This document shows, piece after piece, positions 25,301 to 35,129 of a DNA stretch of 64,000 bases; the stretch's first letter is position 1, and each line of letters begins with the position of its first letter. Origin of the DNA: Ulva prolifera (taxonomy: Eukaryota > Chlorophyta > Ulvophyceae > Ulvales > Ulvaceae); the NCBI GenBank assembly GCA_023078555.1, contig CM041196.1, positions 5,715,658 through 5,779,657 on the forward strand. Direction: 5' to 3'. Both the position numbers and the translations under genes were made by a program. Under the pieces are notes generated by a model. That model did no database searches and was not told where the DNA came from. It worked only from the letters and a program-made list of their open reading frames with translations.

Positions 25301-25467
25301 GCCACATCTGCACCGATGTCCGAGCTGAGTTGTACGCATCACCATCTCGTCCTCCTCAGCGCGTACCCAGATGCTGAGCCGGCCCGGTGCCAAAGGCTCA
25401 CGCACCCGGCCTCATCGGACAGCTGGGCCGAAGAGCAGCGGGTTCCGACTCAACACTGGAGTGAGTA
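22349..25467. other. Intergenic region between bZIP and IPT genes
   Basis: About 3.1 kb without a supported gene. It contains the bZIP promoter side and an (AAT/GAT)-type microsatellite at 23801-23840. A forward frame at 25126-25377 with CSICSRP and CHICTDV looks Cys-rich but stands alone. Confidence 0.4.
23801..23840 (+). repeat. AAT/GAT microsatellite
   Basis: Imperfect trinucleotide run (taataataatgataataatg and neighbours) in a non-coding stretch. It is low-complexity sequence with no visible role. Confidence 0.85.
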
Positions 25468-28400
25468 TCAGTCGATGTAGTTGTTGCGAGCCAGCCACGC
25501 CCGCACGGTCTCCACATGCTCCTCCTGGTCCAGCAGCTGCCACTGCGTTATGTAGCGCTTGACCGCATCATGCTCCTCCGCGGAGAGGATGCCAAACTTG
25601 TCACTGCCTCCTGCATACTCCCTCACTCGCCCCACATTCACATGCACAACACCATTCCCCCATCAGAGCATTCAAGGTCTAATCAGGGAGTTGACAGGCT
25701 TGCATGTGTGCTGCAAAGGTGCCAGCTGAGTGGCAAGCAGGAGGACTGCTGGGGACACCTTATGAACGGGGACGTACGAGCAGCGCAAACTGGCACATCG
25801 GCTGGCTACGCACTGGGGGCGCAAACAACAACCTTTGGAATGGAGTTTATGTAGTCTCACTCACCATGTGCATCACTATGTGAGATGGTGTGCAAGTCTG
25901 GGACTGCTAGCAACAGGTGCACCTGCCGGTGGTCCCACTGACGTGCAACCATTGCAGCGCGACGCGTGCTCATCTCGGTCCTTGTGCAGCTGATAACAGA
26001 ACGGCCTGAACTAGGGGGCGGGGGGGTGGGGGGGGGGGGGGGGGGGAACCAGTGTTTAAATTTTCGGCTATAAATCGCTCATAAGCAATATAAATAAAAA
26101 TGCAAGGTCGACTTGAGCTATAACAGGTAATTATGCGGTCCCCGCTATAGCGAGCGAAAAATTATTTCACGCGACGTGTTATAGCTTGCTAAGCGATCGC
26201 AAATTTCATTCAGCGTTCCGGGATCTCTTATACCGTGGCTTATTGCTCCACGAATAGGCGTTTTGGCTGCCGTCTGGCCAAATGGCTGGCGATTACGCTA
26301 TTGCAATATTCGACTGTGGCGAACCCATAGCTTGGTAAGCTAGAGCTTAATTGCCGCCAAGGTCCATCGATCTGTTACTAAGCTATGTTCTCTCAATGAA
26401 ATTTTAATCACTGGGGGGAACCCACCGACATGCTCTGCAGCAGATATGTGCTCCAGCACCGTAGCTGCGGTCGCCTCCGCACCAGGCGTCGCATCTATCC
26501 ACGCAAAGTTGGCGTCCCCTCGGTGAAACACCAGCTGCGCACGCTGCAGCCGCCGTGTCGGCCCCTGGATCGCCGCCGCGAGCCGCCGCACGTCATCTCC
26601 GCTGCATGCGCGCGCCTCAGCGATCTCGGCCAGCCAGGTCAGCGCCTGCCGGTACCCAATTGCACGCGTCGCCGGAGAGTCCCCGGGCTGTGCGCCGGCC
26701 TGGCGCAGCAGCTGCACCTCATCCAGGAGGCCTCCAAGGACCTGCGCGCCACACCCCATGTCACCGCCGGTGCGTCAGCCACCGCATGCACCGTGCGCAC
26801 ACCTACGCACCCGCTTGATGGGGGGGGGGGGAGTTGCGGCGGCGATGCCGGTGCTGAGCGCTGCTGGCGCGTGGCTGCTGGCGCGTGGCATGCTAGCGTC
26901 TCACCTCCATGTCCTGTGCAATGCCTTGCCCTTGCAGCTACACCTTGACATGCACTGTGCATCCCACATATCGAGGGGTAGGCTGCGGGTAGACGCCGGG
27001 CAATGTGGTCAGCGCGCTTCAGGCAGCATGGTGTGGCAGCGGCGTATCTGAAGCATGCAAGGGCCCACACATAGGGCGTACCATGTGTTCGACGCGCTCG
27101 TCAATGCGCCGGAAGACCTCGAGGCGCGGCCGGAAGAGGAAGAACGAGCGGAAGTCGTACTGGTGCACTGCGGGGACGGCGCCTGCCGCACTCGCTGCCG
27201 CCGGCTGCCCCGTCGCGAGCACAATCTCCAGTGCCCGTTGCAGCCGGTACCAGTTGTTCCGCTCGAGGGCGACCCTGCGCAGGTCCCGTGGCTGTAGGTG
27301 CCCTCGCACAGCTGAGCATGAACAGGCTTTCAGATAGAGCGCTTCAAGACCCTGAGCGGCTGGGTCGTGGGTTGCTGTCAATGTATGGTGAATTGATGTA
27401 AACAATGTTGGGATTTTTGCGGGTGGGGGGTCGGGGGGCGCACTCGTCCGCTCGCGCAGGATCGCCCGCACGCCGCAACGCATCCATCCCTGCAGCCCAC
27501 AGCCGCTCCTCACACGCCTCCGCCGCAGCCTCCCCTTCAGCAGCCAGCACCGCCTCTGTCGCTGCCTTGACCACTCTCTTCGCAAAGACCGTCGCGTCTG
27601 TGCCCGGCCGTGCCGCCGCCGGGGCGGCGCCAGCTCCGTCCCCGCGCGGCGCCCGGCTCGGCGCGGCGCCCGCCGCCGCCGCGGCGGACGCCGCGTCCGG
27701 CTCACGCAGCGCGGCGGCAGCCGCGGTCGCCGCCGCACCGGCGGCGGGGTCGTCGGCGACTGCGGCGAGCAGCGCCTCGCCGATGAGGCCTGTCACGCGG
27801 GCCTGGATGGCGGTGGAGGCCTTGCCGCCGGCGGGCTTGCCGCACATGAGGGTGCGGAGGTAGAAGCCGGTGCCGCCGACGACGATGGGGGTGGCGCCGC
27901 GGCGCACGATGTCCGCGATGGCGGCATGCGCGGCGTCGTGGAAGTCTCCCGCGGAGTACTCCACGGTAGGGTCTTGCGGGTCGATGATGTCGATCAGGTG
28001 ATGCGGGATGCCTGCGCGTGATGGTGATCTTGGCTGTATGAGGCGGTGCTGTGTCGTTATGCATCGAACGTTCTCATTCCAAAGGCCGCACGGCAGCCCT
28101 GAGGACAGGGTGCAGGTGACGCTGGCTGTGGAAAACGAGGAATAATGCAAACGCATGATATCGCAGGGTGGAGAAGTGATTGTGGCGTGGTGGGAGACTG
28201 GAGTGGTTTCAGGTGCAGGATGCACGTACTCGCAGCAGTGAGGCTGGGTTGCCTGCGTCACTTGTGTAGGTTGAAGTACTGAAAGCGCTGGATACACAGG
28301 CCTTGCAGTGTGTGGCATACTGAGGTTGTGGTGGACCGGCCTCACTCAAGGAGGACTAGACAGTGTTGCATGTGTTGCATGTGTTGCATGCGTGGCAGGG

Positions 28401-29108
28401 TGCGGAGGGCACACCTCGGCGTTCGCTCGGGGGCAGCTTGTCGGAGCCGACGTCCAGGTGCTTGTAGACCTGCACGCGAGGCTTGGCAGGCGTCAGGCGC
28501 AAAAGAGACGGCGAAGGCTGAGGACAAAGGGAGGAAACATTGGTGCTGGACGATTGGCCTGATAGCCATGTAAAACTGTCAAATGAACTATCAACGTTTT
28601 GTTAACTGTACCACCAACACCGTGGCATGCTACATGCACTTTCTCCAGAGATGGCATGGACTGGCTGAGGACACCTGCTCTGCAATACAACATAAGCTTC
28701 CGTGGTGTCCCTGTCACATGTACATATACTTGTCTGGCGCTCAAGGTAGCGAAGGTGAGGAGTGTCACAGATTGGGGTGATCACCTGGACCGAGTCGGCC
28801 GACACAATCTCTCCGTTGAGGGACTCGGCCAAGGTGAGGCTGAGTTCAGTCTTCCCAACTCCGGTCGCCCCAGTGAGGATGATGACCTTGGGCTTGTCAG
28901 CATCTGAAGCCAAGGCGCCATGGGCAGATGATGCTGCTTGCATTCTGCCCCACTCAGGCGCAACTGGTCTGTGCACAGGCAAAGGGGCAGAAAAGCAGGC
29001 AGCGCTGATGCCTCTTCGTGCTAGCATGAATGAACGAGCGGTGCTGTAACTCTGAGTGCCAGAGCTGGCACGAATTGTGGGCATCAGACGGGTCAAGCAA
29101 TGAGCCAT
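25468..29108 (-). CDS. IPT9: tRNA dimethylallyltransferase (IPT9-type)
   Basis: Six phase-consistent exons, complement(25468..25610, 26426..26741, 27082..27274, 27444..28011, 28415..28469, 28785..29108), give 532 aa. The enzyme transfers dimethylallyl from DMAPP to A37 of tRNAs reading UNN codons. Residues 1-45 look like an organelle leader. The P-loop GATGVGKT is at 80-87 and SADSVQ at 103-108. Exon 2 gives VYKHLDVGSDKLPPSERR; exon 3 gives IPHHLIDIIDPQDP and VVGGTGFYLRTL; exon 4 gives ERNNWYRLQRALEIV, typical of the plant IPT9 branch; exon 5 has AIGYRQALTWL and the W-x-D region. Exon 6 (FGILSAEEHDAVKRYITQW) is conserved-looking. An Ala-rich insert of about 85 residues interrupts exon 3. The exon 4 acceptor (27275-27277) has an alternative a little upstream. 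The last intron holds a MITE starting a few bases from the exon 5 donor. Cytosolic versus organellar location is open. Confidence 0.88.
26014..26046 (+). repeat. Poly-G tract
   Basis: Thirty-one of 33 bases are G, broken by one C and one T. It lies in the last IPT intron and ends inside the left target-site copy of the adjoining MITE. Such a run could form a G-quadruplex on the plus strand; the true length is uncertain in assemblies. Confidence 0.9.
26050..26413. mobile_element. hAT-like MITE, 364 bp
   Basis: The element begins CAGTGTTTAAATTTT and its other end, read inward on the minus strand, begins CAGTGATTAAAATTT, giving imperfect terminal inverted repeats of about 15 bp. It is flanked by a perfect 8-bp direct repeat, gggggaac, at 26042-26049 and 26414-26421. 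CA(G)TG ends with 8-bp duplications are features of the hAT superfamily. The body is AT-rich compared with its surroundings and has no transposase frame, so it is non-autonomous. It sits inside the last intron of the IPT gene, 12 bases after exon 5 counting the target copy. Confidence 0.85.
28363..28392 (+). repeat. Short tandem repeat, unit tgttgcatg
   Basis: Three near-identical 9-base units in an intron of the IPT gene. Confidence 0.7.
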
Positions 29109-29922
29109 CAGCCACAGCAGTCACGGTAGAGGCGGTCCCGCCTGCAAAGCAAACACCATCTGTAAACGGCGCTGATTTCACAATGCTGCAGCAAGTGCAT
29201 GGATGCGTGTTCGCCGACAGTACTTGGCAAACGGTGGTCATCTGTAGTCCACATGTCGAAAGAGTGTGCTGCATGATCGTCCTGAGGCCCTGCTGCAGGC
29301 TCCGAGCCAGCAACACAGCCTCAGCATCCTCTCCAAGGGCCTCGTTCATTCCTACAGAGATGATTTGGTGCTACTGTGGGCAGTTTACAGGGCTGATCGC
29401 ACGCATTACCGGATTTACAGATTCAAACGCCTCCGTAGCCACAGGCTCCTTTGAAACACAGGGCTACTGTGCAGCAAGACAGCTGCACGAATACACCATT
29501 GGGTGACATCGGACTCATAGACAGTTCGTCGATTGTAAATGGTTGCACGTGGGGAAAGCAGCTCTATGCACACCTGCTGGCCGACGCCATTTCTCCGAGA
29601 TCACACAGCTATATGTCGCTGTGAATGATCATCGTGACCTTCATGTTCGGAAAACACAGCTTCGCGTCCTTGGTGTCCGGGGGTTATCTCTGCTGTCGTA
29701 GTCCCTTCAACCGAATTGTTCTGCATGCCTGACGTCGCGGCGTGCTTCTCGCTTCCTTGTAGCCATTGTCCAAGGGTATACCCGACAATCTTTCGATTCA
29801 GGCCACGCATACAAGGGACGGAGCACACCTAGCGATCGGCTTGTACACCGCCGGTACATGATCAGGCGCTCCTTCCGTATATCCGTACAGCACACCAAGT
29901 GCATACGCATTCCAGAGAAAGC
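29109..29922. promoter_or_regulatory. Shared upstream region of IPT and RPC5
   Basis: The two genes are divergent here, so this 814-bp stretch must hold both promoters unless one has distant 5' exons. No TATA-like box stands out. A minus-strand frame covering 28954-29349 runs through part of it and overlaps IPT exon 1 in another frame; I could not support it as a gene. Confidence 0.4.
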
Positions 29923-32509
29923 ATGGACCTCGACGACGCAGAAGATGAAGTGTTGGTTGAATATCCTTTGTTCTCGTCCAACGAGAAATCTCTATTCTCC
30001 GGTAGTGCTAGCGCCGGTGAAGGCCGCATCAGGTTGGTGAACATGCACTACCCATTACGGTCTCCCATGAGGCCATACAATATATACGACGTGAAAGATG
30101 TTTCCTACAAGCGAAATCACCGTGTGCTGTCCATGACGGTTCCTGAAGACCGTCCAGACATGGTGTGCCTGCCCTTGCCTGAGCTAGTGTCCAGTCAGGC
30201 CTTGTCGAACACACACATCGACCGAGCCCATTTTCAGGCGCACCCCAAGGATATACCATTGACTGGTACCGGTCTTGTACCCGAGGTGCCACTATGCGCC
30301 ATGGTGAAGGTGGAAGGCAGCTGCGTTCTTGTTCCCATTGACGAGGTCACTCGCATGCGGCCAGACATGTCAGCATTCGTCAAAGACGGCCATGTCCGTG
30401 ACAAAGAAGCTGCTGCGGCAGAAGAAGATCCTGATTATAAGCCCAAAACCGCGAAAGCAAAGAAGGCTGATGTCAAGCCCACTTCAAAAGCTGTCAAGGT
30501 ATCGCCACCTTGTCCATCCGTCAGACCAGATCTCCCAGCACCAGAAAGACCAGGCCAATCCAAGGCAGCCCAGATCCAGTGCAGGTGGAGATACAAAAAC
30601 GCGAGACTGAACGACAAGCATTGCTTCGGACCCGGAGTTACACGCACCACCGGGAACAGCTTGCAGCAGAAGAGGCGCTCAAGCTCAAGCCCAACACCAG
30701 CCAGACTCACAACATCCTCACCCGAAGCTGCGCCAAGGTGCTGCAGACGCACCCGGGCGAGGTCGCGATGGGCGTCTCCCGGAAGGAGTACCTGAGGCAT
30801 GCGAGCCCAGCCTTCTGGGTCGTCCGCAGGCCCCAGTGCGCCTCCTCCCCCCTGCACTGCACACCTCCACCTCTTCCTCCCCATCAGCCCATCAGCCCAT
30901 GCCCATCAGCCCATCAGCCCATCAGCCCATCAGCCCATCCTCCTCATCAGCCCAGTACCGACTGCACTGTGCAGCATATGCACGCCCTACGATGCACCAG
31001 CACCAGCAACGCCGCAGCGCTGCGCGTTCCCACCTTGATCCCACAGCCCGTTGCCACGGCCGCCTGGTCACCGGCCACGGCCGTGTGCCGTGAGACGCAC
31101 GCGCCAAGCAGCTGCCGCAGCTGCCGGCACTTGTTGAACAGCTGCCCGACCTCCCGCGCGTGATACATGTGCTGTGCGGCTATCTCCTCTACAATGGGTT
31201 GCATGGATACAACGTCTGGGTCGAGGACGGTATAAAAGCTACCCCCGCTGTTTCAGGAGGTCGTGGGTTCGATTCTGCGTGCGCTTTGGGAAATCGAAGC
31301 GGCCGTGCGTGACCACCTCGCTTAGCACAGGAGGAGGCCCTGTTAGTTGCGGACGGTCGTCTGAGGGAGGTTTCCAGGTGGTTTACCCCTTCAGCATATT
31401 GACTCCCGGTAACCCGAAGTTGTCAGTGTCCAATAGGATACGGCTCAGTAAGTTCAGATTTACTTTACTTTACAATCGCCCGTCCTGGTGTGTTACATGC
31501 ACGCATGCAGACATCACACCAATACAATGCGGCATACACTCCCGCTCCATTGCGGCCCCCCGCCCAGGACCATCGTAATTTTCATCTGATTTGCGTCAAG
31601 CAGCCAGACTGTGTGCTTTGTCTGAATACAGTCGTACCTTTGTGAGGGATCTCATAAAAAAAACATGACGGATCTAGACTTGACCAAAGGCAGGGTCATC
31701 TGCGTGTTGTGGATCCCCCCTCTGCTCACCAATTGCCCCCGGTCTGACAGCCACGTGGCCGTGCAGGCCCGCCACCGCTGCGACGAGCGCGACCGTAGCG
31801 TCTGGCGCAGCGGCGGCGCCGGAGCCGCCCCCGTCGCTGACTGCGGAGTCCCGCAAGGCGCTGGAGGCTGCGCTCGCGGACCTGTTTGCCGACCACCCCG
31901 TCGTGACGATGCGCGACGTGCGCGTGTGGCTGCAGACGTACACGGCCAACGCCAAGGCACGGGTCGCAGCGCTCCAGAGCGACAAGACCCTCTCGGCCCT
32001 CCTCTGCGGCGGCGGCTCGATCGTGCAGATCCGGTGCGGCCCGCACTTGCCGCATGACCACGCAATCATGGCCGTGTACTGGGTCCGCTTTGTAATTGCC
32101 CTTGGAGCGGGGTCGCCGGTGTGCGGGTTGCACCATCACACCGGCCAATCACGTTTCCATCTGTTTGTTGCATCTGTGGTCGGGAGTGGCGTTTGGGCGG
32201 TGCGGCGGTGCTGCGGCGGCGGCGAGCGCAGCGCTTTGTGCGGCATCACAGCACACGTCAGGGGCGACGCTGCGATGCAGGGGGCGCTACATCGTGGCGC
32301 AGGAGGACGACCCGCTGCGGGGGGCGCTGCTGAAGCTGCTGGACGCCCACCCGGATGGCGTGCGCAAGGCGGACGTCGTGGCTGCGATGAAACAGGCAGG
32401 CGTGCAGGCGACCGACCACGCGATCAGCCGCACCCTGCGCAGCCTGTGCGTCGCGGGCGGGGCCGTCTGGCACCTGCGGGATGGCGCCACCTTCTCCAAG
32501 CCACAGTAG
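29923..32509 (+). CDS. RPC5: RNA polymerase III subunit RPC5 (POLR3E)
   Basis: Certain exons are 29923..30498 (ATG start, MDLDDAEDEVLVEYPLF), 30585 to about 30790 (VEIQKRETERQALL), 31767..32033 and 32281..32509 (stop TAG). At least one more exon lies in 31090-31230, where QLPALVEQLPDLPRVIHVL is a candidate. The N-terminal Sin-like domain shows NMHYPLRSPMRPYN, VSYKRNHRVLSM, LTGTGLVPEV and VPIDEVTRMRPDMSAF, as in RPC5 from other eukaryotes. The C-terminal winged-helix pair matches human POLR3E in order (RKALEAALADLF, DDPLRGALLKLLD, LRSLCVAGGAVWHL). RPC5 works with RPC4 as a TFIIF-like pair in Pol III initiation and termination in the nucleus. The penultimate exon ends at a GTGCGG donor. A SINE-like element lies in the intron after 31240. 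The middle of the model is unresolved; the family call is firm. Confidence 0.87.
30885..30955 (+). repeat. Intronic minisatellite, unit cccatcag
   Basis: Seven to eight near-perfect copies of an 8-base unit lie in an RPC5 intron. The run makes open frames rich in Pro, Ser, Ala and His that are not coding. Confidence 0.85.
31242..31476 (+). mobile_element. SINE-like element, copy 1
   Basis: About 235 bp whose sequence recurs inverted at 52151-52376 and in part at 51308-51406. Near the left end is gtgggttcgattctgcg, matching the Pol III B box (GGTTCGANTCC) except at the end, preceded by aggaggtc as in a tRNA variable loop. The right end is a (TTTAC)n tail (tttactttactttac). It is probably a tRNA-related SINE lacking its 5' A-box part. 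It lies in the sense direction inside an RPC5 intron. No clear target duplication was found. Confidence 0.72.
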
Positions 32510-32545
32510 CGGCCCTGCTGCTGCATGCTGCTGCCACCGGTTGGG

Positions 32546-32597
32546 TGTAAGGGTCCAGCAGAGCGTACGCGTTTGGATGTAAGGGTCCAGCAGAGCG
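32546..32597 (+). terminator. Duplicated TGTAA poly(A) signal after RPC5
   Basis: TGTAA is the usual chlorophyte polyadenylation signal. It occurs here twice within a direct repeat, tgtaagggtccagcagagcg, at 32546-32565 and 32578-32597, starting 37 bases after the RPC5 stop. Assignment is by position and known usage in green algae. Confidence 0.4.
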
Positions 32598-35129
32598 AAC
32601 TTGGGTGCCGGGCTGTGCGCCGCCGCTGTGCTTTGGGGTGACCTGTTGTGACTGTGAGCTTGATTGGCCAATCTTGTGTGTGGGCCACTGTGGGCAGCTG
32701 ATGGTGGCTTGGAAGGTGGGGTAGCACAGGCTGCAAGCTGACAGCTGGGTTACTGTCAGGTTCCTGCTGTGCTTGGACTGGCCACTGTCACTGGTGGGGG
32801 TTACTTGTCTGTGAACGTTGCTAACCACCACTGCTTGGGGAGGTGGCAAGGGTTGTTATCCTGTGACGTATGGGTGGTGGGTCCCATTGGGACCAGGACG
32901 TTTGCCGGCTTCCAAAGTGTGGCCAACTTCTCTGGTCTGCTTAGGCTGTGCTGCTGTGGCAGGGAGTTGCTGTTCGTTTTCAAAATGACCCTGGATGGCC
33001 TGGTTGTGTGGAGCAGGCGGTGCGTGCAGTGGTGACTGGCCTCGCTTCGCGATGTGGTGCCTTATGGGTCACAATTGTTTTCTTCCATGCCTGTCGGTGG
33101 ACAGGGCGCTGAAGGAGCTGTGCACGCTGAAATATGCATGTGCAGTGAGATTGTGCCAACCGACCACCGTTGTCAAGACCTTGTCATATGATCGTGTAAA
33201 CAACATGTCCACACATATCGAGGCAACCTGTGTGTGCTCTGAAACTTTGCATCAGCCGTAATCGCGGTCAAAGTGGTCAACGGAAACACACGATGCAGTT
33301 GGAATGACGCATGCTACCGTCCTCAGTGCTGACCACCGAGTCCAACAGCATAGTATGGTTGTGCGTGCCATGGCCAAAGCGATAGTCGATTCATTGCGAA
33401 ACAAGGAGCGTCTTCTGCTTGAAGCGCTTAACAGCATGATTTCACGTTCCGCAGCGTATCTATCTAGAGATATGTGGTCGCCTTCCTTCGCTCGAGATGG
33501 ACGGCGGATCCTACTGTGAGCACACACCAGGGATAGGTGCTGAGATTGCCATGGTACAAGAAAGCCGACCGTGCAGGTGTGTGTGCCTGAGATAGCATGA
33601 AGGGCGGTATGAAGAGCAGCTACATGCAACAGCCAATGTCTGACAGTGTCATCGTTTCACGATCCACCTTTCATCTGCATTCACCAACAGTAATTGCAAC
33701 AACGCTGTCGTCAAAACCGCTACAATGCAGACATCATCTCATTCGACATTCCGGTTCCACGAGCTCTCAAGACTCGGCAAAATCAGTCATGCCACACCGC
33801 TAGTGCCAGGCTTTAGACAAGAACACGTATCACACGCACAGCAGTTTCCAGTCGGCACGCCTTGCAATAGGATTGGTGCATAAATTGAAGAGGCACATTC
33901 TTGTCATTCTCTGGCCACACTTCATCTGCTTGCATTGTACACAAGAGCAGGACAATCCACTGTGGCTCTACAGCATCCCCTACAACGTGCCCTCAACGAT
34001 GGCACGTGCTAAATGCTGCTTGCAAAATTGGCTTGCATATCAGCTGATGGCAGCCCACTGTGTCAGTCAGCAACAGGATGCTCATACTAGACTCTCAGTG
34101 CAAGGCCCCTGCGACCATCTGTGCGCCACAACAGGTGCCCGCAGCAGCCACGTACTGCAAGGACACGCACCGACACGCCTCCTCTGAGCTGCTACGTTGT
34201 CCACGCTCAGTCGCAAATTTTGTGGCTGCCCTGAACCTCTCAAGGTCCAGAGTAACTGTCATCTCAGGCCCAGGCTTTCAAAACCGAGCCTGGGCAGAGT
34301 CAACACGCATCCTGTTCACAGCGTGCGAATTCTAGAGTGCCACCAAGATAACTTGCACTCAGTCAGACTCACTATAGCCTCCCATGAGGCTAGATGTGGC
34401 AGCAAGGTCACCTGTGCCTTCTTCCTGAATACGGGGCAGGACATAGAGAACATGGAAGTCGTCCACCACGCGTGCTGGGCCGTTGCTGACAATGTCCATG
34501 CCGCTGCTGATGCCGGCGCTCCTGACTGCCATCCGCCCCGAACCTGGTGAAGGGACCGCTTCCGACTGCACCACATCCCCATGTGAAACATGATACAAGC
34601 CAACAGCATGGCCACACGCTGGCGGACAACGCATTTCTGGTAGAATTCAAGCCATTGCGGCAGAATACTGATGTTGTTTTGACGGCATGACGGCTACATG
34701 CTGGTAGACTGCTCATGATGTGCTGTGGTCAGATCCCAGTGATACAACCACGATGACAAGCAGCACCACACACGCGGACATGTTGCAGCCAAAATGCTGC
34801 ATGCGATTTCAGCTCGACAGCACTGCCACAACGAATATACACTGCCCAATCAAACATTCTATCGACAGAAGTGTGCAGGACGTCGCCAACATGACAAGCG
34901 AAAGGCCATGAAAGCTACATGGCCGTCAACACTGAAGTGTAGCCACTGCTCTGCAGACGATTATAGATTCCACAGCCAAAGCGATATGCCTGTTAACCGT
35001 GCTATGCACTGCAGTCTCATCGCCATGCGTACGCCGCCGATCAACAATCTCACAACTCTAGGCCATGTGCGCTCGCATCATCATGAACCTACACCGACAT
35101 GGGACATTGCCACAATCGGCGACTGGGAT
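32598..35129. other. Intergenic region, no supported gene
   Basis: About 2.5 kb. Isolated frames, for instance 33304-33519 (+), which is helical and Leu-rich, and 34359-34634 (-), with ARVVDDFHVLYVL, look protein-like but have no start, partner exon or firm family. No repeats or RNA genes were recognised. Confidence 0.35.

Noticed and set aside
25126-25377. Cys-rich forward frame with CSICSRP
   Set aside because: No start, splice partner or family; the spacing of Cys is not a known zinc finger.
26340-26425. Read-through end of the IPT gene to the stop at 26340
   Set aside because: These residues are coded by the MITE; the donor at 26424-26425 and the phase-matched exon at 25468-25610 give a better C-terminus.
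28954-29349. 131-codon minus frame overlapping IPT exon 1, with an FAGGTASTVTAV stretch slightly like phosphatase/kinase glycine loops
   Set aside because: Resemblance is weak, it overlaps a firm exon in another frame, and no adjoining exon was found.
30885-30955. CRISPR-like spaced repeat
   Set aside because: Units of eight bases follow one another without spacers; it is an intronic minisatellite in a eukaryotic gene.
31263-31280. tRNA gene suggested by the B-box word GGTTCGATTC
   Set aside because: No acceptor stem, A box or anticodon arm can be folded around it, and the sequence is repeated with a TTTAC tail, so it is a SINE-like element.
31652-32148. Minus-strand frames of 130-140 codons over RPC5
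   Set aside because: The plus strand codes the conserved RPC5 C-terminal domains in the same place.
33304-33519. Helical plus-strand frame with IVDSLRNKERLLLEALNSM
   Set aside because: Isolated 71-codon frame with no family, acceptor/donor context or neighbours.
34359-34634. ACT-domain-like phrase ARVVDDFHVLYVL on the minus strand
   Set aside because: One short phrase only; no start, partner exon or second ACT signature.
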